Positions 1-4,466 of a stretch of DNA of 5,670 bases are shown here, one piece after another. A model generated the notes under the pieces. That model was not told where the DNA came from and searched no databases. It worked only from the letters and a program-made list of their open reading frames with translations. Every line of letters starts with the position of its first letter. Position 1 is the first letter of the stretch. Source of the stretch: Desulfobacterales bacterium (GTDB lineage: Bacteria > Desulfobacterota > Desulfobacteria > Desulfobacterales > Desulfobacteraceae); NCBI GenBank assembly GCA_022361315.1, contig JAKSBB010000406.1, forward strand, positions 1 through 5,670, in the 5' to 3' direction. The position numbers were made by a program, and so were the translations under genes.

Positions 1-331
1 CCTCCCCCTTAAAACAAACCGAATCTGCGGTGTGACCGGGAGTCAACAGTACCTCAAGCCCCTGGCCGCCCGAGAGGTCAATGATCTGCCCCTGAGTAAA
101 CTGCCTGCAATCCAGGAATTTGGCAGCGGTTTTATCCAGAAGGCGCAGGTTTCCCGAAGTATGGTCGCCGTGGGTATGGGTGTTTGTCACGTAACGAATC
201 TCAATGTCTTGGTTCCGGCAAAAATCTGCCATGGCATCCGGTGCACCGGCATCGATGGCAATGCCCTTGCCTTTTGCATATACCAGGTATCCCAGGTTGT
301 CACTTGCATATCTGAACTGTTTAACTTCCAC
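1..331 (-). CDS. MBL-fold metallo-hydrolase, N-terminal part (3' end outside window)
   Basis: The reading frame starts at GTG (331-329) and stays open for 110 codons to the left edge, so the C-terminal part is missing from the window, not necessarily from the gene. The family signature is clear: THTHGDHTSGN at residues 51-61 is the HxHxDH metal-binding motif (H52, H54, D56, H57), and TPGHTADSVCF around residue 100 supplies the next metal histidine (H100). The early segment LGYLVYAKGKGIAIDAGAP matches the opening strands of glyoxalase II-like members. Family members bind two metal ions and hydrolyse thioesters, lactones, phosphodiesters or other substrates; the substrate cannot be told from this half. 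The GTG start is chosen because AAAGGAG lies 8 bases upstream and no ATG fits. It follows the acidic protein gene by 66 bases with no obvious promoter or terminator between, so the two may be co-transcribed. Confidence 0.9.
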   Translation of the reverse strand, partial: MEVKQFRYASDNLGYLVYAKGKGIAIDAGAPDAMADFCRNQDIEIRYVTNTHTHGDHTSGNLRLLDKTAAKFLDCRQFTQGQIIDLSGGQGLEVLLTPGHTADSVCFKGE

Positions 332-339
332 CTTGCGTG

Positions 340-346
340 CTCCTTT
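340..346 (-). promoter_or_regulatory. Ribosome binding site for the GTG-started MBL gene
   Basis: On the minus strand AAAGGAG stands 8 bases before the GTG at 331. It decides the start of a gene that would be missed if only ATG were considered. Confidence 0.75.
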
Positions 347-397
347 CTTTCCGAATCATCTCCGCCCAGTTTGAATGCTCAATTTATTAACGAACGA

Positions 398-778
398 TCA
401 AAACAGACTGTCGTCATCCTCAAACGCATCCGCATCATCCCTGTCATGCATGGCGTCATCATTGTACAGCCCTGCAATTTCATCATCATCCATGGCATCT
501 TCCATGAACTCTTCATCAAAGGGTTGTTCAACACCGTGTTCCTCAAAAATAAGTCCCAGGGCCTCTTTCAGATTCCGCTCCAGGCTTTCGCCGTACTCCC
601 CGTCTTCATCCGGGGCAAACTCATATTCATCATCACTTTCTTCCAGCAGATCCCGCAGTTCCGTGTCTATTTCCGAACGGGCGTAGAAATCAGTTTCGTA
701 GGTATCCAGTATTTCGTTGAAGAGATCGTAGAGTTCAAAGGCATCAACGGCATCAGTGATGGTCATTTTCTCTGCCAT
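398..778 (-). CDS. Hyperacidic small protein of unknown function (126 aa)
   Basis: I do not recognise this protein. It has 126 residues, about 48 of them Asp or Glu (38 %) against only six Lys/Arg, and no cysteine. The N-terminal half (TDAVDAFELYDLFNEILDTY and on) alternates hydrophobic and acidic residues in a way that suggests amphipathic helices. The region from residue 88 to the end is a low-complexity Asp/Glu tail ending in DDDSLF. No signal peptide or membrane segment is seen, so it is probably cytoplasmic. The ATG at 778 is chosen because AGGAGGG lies 6 bases upstream and a near-consensus promoter ends just before it; the longer TTG start at 844 would fall inside that promoter's -35 box. 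Such charge could suit a DNA mimic, a metal or cation binder, or a partner of a basic protein, but nothing here proves any of these. Its own promoter suggests it is expressed separately from the kinase upstream. Confidence 0.85.
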   Translation of the reverse strand: MAEKMTITDAVDAFELYDLFNEILDTYETDFYARSEIDTELRDLLEESDDEYEFAPDEDGEYGESLERNLKEALGLIFEEHGVEQPFDEEFMEDAMDDDEIAGLYNDDAMHDRDDADAFEDDDSLF

Positions 779-784
779 TTTAGT

Positions 785-791
785 CCCTCCT
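785..791 (-). promoter_or_regulatory. Ribosome binding site of the acidic protein gene
   Basis: AGGAGGG on the minus strand, 6 bases before ATG 778. It is near-perfect and supports the short start over the in-frame TTG at 844. Confidence 0.85.
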
Positions 792-815
792 GAATTAACG
801 TATGGAATTCTCCCT

Positions 816-844
816 ATGATAAATTTAGTTGTTTTTGATGTCAA
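816..844 (-). promoter_or_regulatory. Sigma70-type promoter for the acidic protein gene
   Basis: On the minus strand the -35 box TTGACA (844-839) matches the consensus fully. A spacer of exactly 17 bases (838-822) leads to the -10 box TATCAT (821-816), one base off TATAAT. Transcription would start near 809, giving a leader of about 30 bases that contains the AGGAGGG site. The spacer is AT-rich. This is the only convincing housekeeping promoter in the window and separates the acidic gene and probably the MBL gene from the kinase operon. Confidence 0.85.
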
Positions 845-867
845 TTCGGGATTGCTCGGAGAATGAT

Positions 868-894
868 AAAAAAATAAAACCCCAGTATTGGAAA
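868..894 (-). terminator. Weak terminator-like site after the receiver-PAS-kinase gene
   Basis: Beginning about 20 bases after the kinase stop codon, the minus strand reads TTCCA-ATAC-TGGGG, which can fold into a short stem (three Watson-Crick pairs plus two G-U pairs) with a four-base loop. A T-tract (TTTTATTTTTTT) follows at once. The tract is typical of an intrinsic terminator but the stem is much shorter than usual, so termination may be partial. Its place, between one gene's end and the next gene's promoter, fits the role. Confidence 0.4.
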
Positions 895-912
895 GGATAA
901 GATGGCTTTAAT

Positions 913-2409
913 TTACTGCGACGACATGGGCAAACTGATGGTGAACCGTGTAAATTTTCCGGGTTCGGAATCCACCCGAATGGTTCCCCGGTGCTGTTTT
1001 ACGGCACGCTTTGCGATAAAGAGGCCAAGGCCCGTTCCCTTCTTCCCTTTGTCGGAATAAAAGAGGGAAAAAATTTCTTTCTTGTATGCCCGGTCCAACC
1101 CTTTGCCGTTGTCCCGGAACCGAAACACCATCCGGTTCTCTTCCTCTGATACGGAAATACGGATCTCAGGATCGTATTTACCTGATTCGGAACTCGTGGC
1201 GCACGCCGCACATGCAGCGCAAGCGTCGATGGCGTTTTCAAGGATGGCCAGAAATGCCGGCATCAGCACCACTTTGTCCATGGGCAGCAGGGTACCGGGT
1301 TTGGGCACATCCAGTTTCAGTACGATCCGGTTTTCTTTCATTTTGGGGTCCAGGGCTGTGGTGATCTCCTGAACCAGATCGAACACATCTTCAGGACCAA
1401 TTTCCAGTTCCCGGTTTTTGGAATGAAACAGGATATCCAACACCATCTTCCGTACCATGGAAATCTTTTCTTTGACGATGTCCCAGCCGTCGGCCACCAT
1501 TTCGTTGTCCTGCTTTTTGATGCCTGTGGAAATCAGATAATCTCCGCCGTCCAACCCCGTAAGAATCCCTTTGATGCCATGGGAAATGGAAGAAATATGG
1601 AGCCCCAGGGCGGCCAGGTGGTCCTGAAGGTCATGGATATACGTCACATCCGTTGACATTTCCATCACATGGGCGACCGCTCCGTCAGGATCTGCTACGG
1701 CAGATGTCTGGACCAGGAAATGCCGGACACTGCCGTCGGCCATGGTCACATCCATCTCTGCCAGGTGGGACGCACCGTCCGCAAAGGTTTTGGATACGGG
1801 ACAGCCCTCACAGGGGGACTGCCGTTGTTTATATACCTGATAGCAGCTGAGACCGGTGCTGTCCCCGAACTCTTCTTTAAACCGGTTGTTGGATTCCACA
1901 ATGTTGAAATCCCGGTCCTGAATGGTGATGTAGGAGGGAGATTCGTTGAAAAGCTGAACGTACCGTTTTTCGGAGGCGGCCAGTTTCCGGGTCTTTTCCT
2001 TCACCAGGTCTTCCAGGCCCCTTGTATATTTGCGCAGTTGTTTCCTGGTGTCGATTCGATCCCGGGCACGTTTCAGGGCAATTTCAAGGATATCGTTGTT
2101 GATGGGCTTGGTGATGAAATCCACGGCGTCCAGTTTCAGGCTCTCGATGGCCAGGCGCAGGTCCCCGTGGCCCGTGATCATGATCACCTCGATATCCGGA
2201 AAATCCGTCTTGATACACTTCAGCAACTCGATCCCGTCCATTCCCGGCATCCGGATGTCGGTGAGCACAATATCCGGAGGAATCTCATGAACCATGCGGG
2301 CGGCCTCCCGGCCGTCACAGGCTTCGGTCACCTCATAGCCCCCATCGGCAAGGGCGATGCCCAGCACCTTGCGAATGCCCTGTTCATCATCAACCAGAAG
2401 GATTTTCAT
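913..2409 (-). CDS. Receiver-PAS-histidine kinase (hybrid two-component sensor, 498 aa)
   Basis: A cytoplasmic signalling protein with no membrane segment. Residues 1-118 are a receiver (acidic pocket D7-D8-E9, phospho-acceptor D51, T79, K101). A charged, probably coiled linker (about 120-150) leads to a PAS domain (about 150-260) holding C189, C200 and C203 in the pattern CYxVYxxxxxPCxxCPV. The HisKA-like helix has its likely phospho-histidine at H277 (SISHGIKGIL), followed by an ATPase domain with N-box N392, G1 box D433-N-G-K-G and G2 box G458-T-G-L-G. H277 is followed by Gly rather than Asp/Glu, which is atypical. C397, C400 and C403 cluster right after the N-box. The start MKILLVDDE is chosen over an upstream ATG at 2445 because it forms an ATGA overlap with the receiver gene and has AGGGG eight bases ahead; family receivers also begin here. 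It is closely related to the kinase at 4467-5657 but has an added PAS domain. The signal is unknown. Confidence 0.93.
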   Translation of the reverse strand: MKILLVDDEQGIRKVLGIALADGGYEVTEACDGREAARMVHEIPPDIVLTDIRMPGMDGIELLKCIKTDFPDIEVIMITGHGDLRLAIESLKLDAVDFITKPINNDILEIALKRARDRIDTRKQLRKYTRGLEDLVKEKTRKLAASEKRYVQLFNESPSYITIQDRDFNIVESNNRFKEEFGDSTGLSCYQVYKQRQSPCEGCPVSKTFADGASHLAEMDVTMADGSVRHFLVQTSAVADPDGAVAHVMEMSTDVTYIHDLQDHLAALGLHISSISHGIKGILTGLDGGDYLISTGIKKQDNEMVADGWDIVKEKISMVRKMVLDILFHSKNRELEIGPEDVFDLVQEITTALDPKMKENRIVLKLDVPKPGTLLPMDKVVLMPAFLAILENAIDACAACAACATSSESGKYDPEIRISVSEEENRMVFRFRDNGKGLDRAYKKEIFSLFYSDKGKKGTGLGLFIAKRAVKQHRGTIRVDSEPGKFTRFTISLPMSSQ

Positions 2410-2855
2410 AGGCCGTTCCCCTGAAAAACCGGATCGTTTATGCAACGTGTGATCATCTCTTTTAGATAGTCCGGATCTGCTGATTTTTCAACATAGTATT
2501 TGGGCACCGGATACCTGATATCCAAACCATTAACATCAGGGGGCTCTGCATTGAGCATCTTTATATAATGTTCAAATGCCGCCCGGTCCACACCTGAAAA
2601 TATCATCAGGGGTATCTGCCGGTACCGGTCACTTGCGGTCAGTTCCTTGTACACCAGCGCCCCTCCTTTTTCCGGCATCATGATATCCAGGACAATCAAA
2701 TCCGGGCTCATTTTTTTCAGGGCAGCAAGACCCTGGCTGCCGTCTTGGGTCATCACCGGTTCAAACCCCAGTGATTTCACCACGGTCATCAGATAAAACC
2801 GCATCTCCATCTCATCTTCAATGATGAGTACCGTTTTTTGATCCCCAGTGGCCAT
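2406..2855 (-). CDS. Stand-alone response-regulator receiver protein (149 aa)
   Basis: A single receiver domain without an output domain. The acidic pocket is E13-D14-E15, the phospho-acceptor is D57 in LIVLDIMMP, S87 stands in the Ser/Thr switch position (MIFSGVD) and K124 is the conserved lysine (YYVEKSAD). The distance from S87 to K124 is about 37 residues, clearly longer than the roughly 22 of the kinase receivers here (T79 to K101). The extra residues (about 92-118, with EPPDVNGLDIRYPVP) therefore enlarge the alpha4 region, which usually handles partner binding. The start is supported by GAGGAG seven bases upstream. The stop TGA overlaps the start of the receiver-PAS-kinase (ATGA), so the two are translationally coupled and very likely partners. 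It probably passes phosphate or acts through protein contact, as in a CheY/Spo0F-like relay; that role is inferred. Confidence 0.9.
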   Translation of the reverse strand: MATGDQKTVLIIEDEMEMRFYLMTVVKSLGFEPVMTQDGSQGLAALKKMSPDLIVLDIMMPEKGGALVYKELTASDRYRQIPLMIFSGVDRAAFEHYIKMLNAEPPDVNGLDIRYPVPKYYVEKSADPDYLKEMITRCINDPVFQGNGL

Positions 2856-2862
2856 GCCCCGT

Positions 2863-2868
2863 CTCCTC
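2863..2868 (-). promoter_or_regulatory. Ribosome binding site of the receiver gene
   Basis: GAGGAG on the minus strand, 7 bases before ATG 2855. It supports this start for the receiver gene. Confidence 0.75.
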
Positions 2869-2888
2869 GTTCGAAATCAACCGGAAAG

Positions 2889-2903
2889 ATACCTGTCAGG
2901 TAT
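2889..2903. repeat. Perfect 15-base palindrome upstream of the receiver gene
   Basis: ATACCTGTCAGGTAT has two perfect 7-base arms around one central base. It lies 34-48 bases ahead of the receiver start codon, in the leader. Its core plus one base (CCTGTCAGGT) recurs at 3004-3013 in the last codons of the stress-protein gene. It could be an operator for a dimeric regulator or an mRNA hairpin; nothing in the window identifies a binding protein. Confidence 0.5.
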
Positions 2904-2912
2904 GCCGGGGCA

Positions 2913-2966
2913 GGTCAGACACCGGCGCCATAGTTGTCTGAAATAGTAAAATGCCGGCGTCTGCCC
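2913..2966 (-). other. Leader hairpin with two alternative pairings
   Basis: In minus-strand RNA, 2966-2953 (GGGCAGACGCCGGC) pairs with 2926-2913 (GCCGGTGTCTGACC) to give a 14-position stem with one mismatch and one G-U pair around a 26-base loop. A second stem, TCAGACA (2941-2935) with TGTCTGA (2921-2915), is a perfect 7-base match and uses the same 3' strand, so the two exclude each other. The main stem pairs better in the RNA sense of the genes than in the opposite strand, because the G-U pair is only allowed there. There is no T-run after it, so it is not an ordinary intrinsic terminator. It fills the 142-base gap between the stress-protein stop and the receiver start and may be an RNA processing or stability element, or an attenuator. 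Confidence 0.5.
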
Positions 2967-2997
2967 TACCCGGACAAATTCAGGTACGCCACCCGGA

Positions 2998-3912
2998 TCA
3001 GAGCCTGTCAGGTTTGTTGACGCTGGCCACAGGACAGGCCGACCGGAGGACCACCTGCTCAACGGTGGACCCCATAACCGCATCCTCAATATCAACCTCT
3101 TTGGTATGATGGGCCATGACAACAAGATCCCCGCTGATTTCCCGGGTAAACTTGAGCAGTTCCACGTAAGGCACCCCTTCCCAGACCACGATCTCGTAGT
3201 TGTCGAAATCTTCCATTTGGGAGACATAGGTGGCGTCTATTTTTTCCCTGGCCGCTTTGATCCGGGCTTCGATGGACATCTGTCCTGGACCGGCCCCGGC
3301 TTCGGTTGTCTCAATGTTGACCGCATGGAACAGGTGGAGCTTGCAGCCGATGTGTTTGGCCATTTTATAGGCAAACCGGAAAGCGGACATGGATGCCTTG
3401 GAAAAATCAGTACCGAAGACAATCTGGTTGAAGTACCAGAAGCAGGTCTCGCAGGGCCGTGAAATAATGAGCACCGGACATTTGGCCCGAAGTGCCACGG
3501 TTTGCATGGTGGTGCCGATAATCCCCCGGAAGCGCTCCGCCGCCGGATCATCCTGACGGGTATGGGCCCCCATGATGATGCAGTCAGCCTCAATCTTCCG
3601 GGCATACCGGAGGATCTCGGTGGAGGGAATACCTGCCATGGCTTCGTAATTAGGTGCCCCGTGTTTTTCCACCAGAGACCCGTAATTGGTCTTCATCTCC
3701 TCTTTCACCCATTCAATATAATCCGGCCCCGGAGTCTCTTTTTCGCCGGTCACGTAATCCGTGACAAAGGCACCGCTCCCATGGGAGGGTTCGCCAAATA
3801 CGTGGAGCAAGGTCAATTCGGATTCATACTTTTCCGCGAGCTCAAAGGCTATTTTTGCGGCGGCATCACAGGCGGGTGACGCATTGGTGGCGAATAGTAT
3901 TTTTTTAAACAT
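2998..3912 (-). CDS. Tandem-domain universal stress protein (UspA family, 304 aa)
   Basis: Two Usp domains in one chain, against about 140-150 residues for a single-domain member. Domain 1 (about 1-152) opens with FKKILFATNAS and ends with the G(S/T) motif RGIIGTTMQTVALRAKCPVLII (G133-T134). Domain 2 (about 162-298) opens with NQIVFGTDFSKAS and ends with MGSTVEQVVLRSACPV (G281-S282). In known Usp proteins the first-strand Asp and a G-x2-G-x9-G(S/T) motif bind ATP. Here domain 1 has Asn10 in place of the Asp, domain 2 keeps it (D169), and both lack the full leading glycine pair (GAHT; AHHT), so nucleotide binding may be partial or lost. A CETC pair (C154, C157) sits in the linker. The start at 3912 is chosen because AAGGGGG lies 5 bases upstream; the ATG at 3933 is inside the preceding gene. 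Only two bases separate it from that gene, so they are translated from one message. Role: cytoplasmic stress or energy-state protein, exact function unknown. Confidence 0.93.
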   Translation of the reverse strand: MFKKILFATNASPACDAAAKIAFELAEKYESELTLLHVFGEPSHGSGAFVTDYVTGEKETPGPDYIEWVKEEMKTNYGSLVEKHGAPNYEAMAGIPSTEILRYARKIEADCIIMGAHTRQDDPAAERFRGIIGTTMQTVALRAKCPVLIISRPCETCFWYFNQIVFGTDFSKASMSAFRFAYKMAKHIGCKLHLFHAVNIETTEAGAGPGQMSIEARIKAAREKIDATYVSQMEDFDNYEIVVWEGVPYVELLKFTREISGDLVVMAHHTKEVDIEDAVMGSTVEQVVLRSACPVASVNKPDRL

Positions 3913-3914
3913 AA

Positions 3915-4451
3915 CTACCCCCTTATGGAACATTGTAACGGGTTAAAATTAAACGACAGTTCCCATGCCACCCCCTCAACCAGCTCAAAGAGCGAGTAGT
4001 GGGTGTCATAGGTAAACATATCCTGGCCATCGCCGAAGATGATATGTTTGAGCTCTCCCAGACGGAAATCATGTTCCAGTAAACTTTCCACCTGGAAAAA
4101 TTTTAGTCCTAAAGTTTCATCAGCCTTTACCCCTTTCAGGCTGTTGTAAATATCAACACCCGGTTTCCCCGGGAATCCTTTCATTTCGATAGTTTTATAA
4201 AACATCAGGCCATCTATTTCATGGGCCTTGGGGTACCCTTTGCCGGCTTCGGCCGCCATGGCAGCCAATGGTTCCAGAAGCTCGGACAATTCCATTAAAA
4301 CCGGGTGTCCGGCCAATAGAGCAAAGAAAGACGACAGGGTAAATCCGGGTTCCAGATCCACCATATGGGACAGCAGGGATAGGGGATTACCGGAAAAGGG
4401 CTTACCCCGTTTGATGATGCTGCCGTCTGTTGCAAGTAATACTTTTTCCAT
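3915..4451 (-). CDS. Conserved-looking protein of unknown function (178 aa)
   Basis: I do not recognise a family with certainty. The 178 residues have a mixed, well-folded composition with no signal peptide or evident membrane span. The first ten residues (MEKVLLATDG) resemble the opening strand of a Usp domain, but the rest does not continue like one: no G(S/T) motif follows. The middle (about 38-70) is hydrophobic and helical in character (SSFFALLAGHPVLMELSELLEPLAAMAAEAG). The C-terminal part (about 129-176) looks strand-rich and conserved in style, with FRLGELKHIIFGDGQDMFTYDTHY and ending VAWELSFNFNPLQCSIRG; C174 is the only cysteine. The start has GAGGA 7 bases upstream. It lies 15 bases after the receiver-kinase stop and 2 bases before the stress-protein start, whose ribosome binding site overlaps its last codons. 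That tight linkage suggests it works with the stress protein, perhaps as a partner or ligand-binding subunit; this is inference. Confidence 0.88.
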   Translation of the reverse strand: MEKVLLATDGSIIKRGKPFSGNPLSLLSHMVDLEPGFTLSSFFALLAGHPVLMELSELLEPLAAMAAEAGKGYPKAHEIDGLMFYKTIEMKGFPGKPGVDIYNSLKGVKADETLGLKFFQVESLLEHDFRLGELKHIIFGDGQDMFTYDTHYSLFELVEGVAWELSFNFNPLQCSIRG

Positions 4452-4466
4452 ATGGTTTCCTCACCC

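Noticed and set aside
375..686. Serine-rich 103-codon plus-strand frame
   Set aside because: Its Ser-rich product is simply the antisense of the Asp/Glu-rich codons of the acidic protein.
32..793. Long open frame of 253 codons on the plus strand
   Set aside because: It lies antisense to both the MBL and acidic-protein genes, has no good ribosome binding site, and its translation shows no domain. The opposite strand carries clear motifs, so it is a shadow.
779..844. Extended TTG start for the acidic protein (22 more residues)
   Set aside because: The TTG is the first three bases of the -35 box TTGACA, so that start would not be on the transcript. The ATG at 778 has AGGAGGG.
1669..2424. Plus-strand open frame of 251 codons across the receiver-PAS region
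   Set aside because: It is antisense to a gene with complete receiver and PAS motifs, and its product has no recognisable pattern.
2410..2445. Upstream ATG giving 12 extra residues to the receiver-PAS-kinase
   Set aside because: The extra residues (MHKRSGFSGERP) precede the normal receiver beginning, while MKILLVDDE has the ATGA overlap and an AGGGG site.
2877..3227. Minus-strand 116-codon frame overlapping the Usp gene end and the spacer
   Set aside because: It runs in another frame over the C-terminal Usp domain, whose GST and CPV motifs are intact. I see no ribosome binding site or family pattern.
3913..3933. Upstream ATG giving 7 extra residues to the Usp
   Set aside because: It lies within the last codons of the preceding gene with no ribosome binding site of its own. 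AAGGGGG sits properly before the ATG at 3912.
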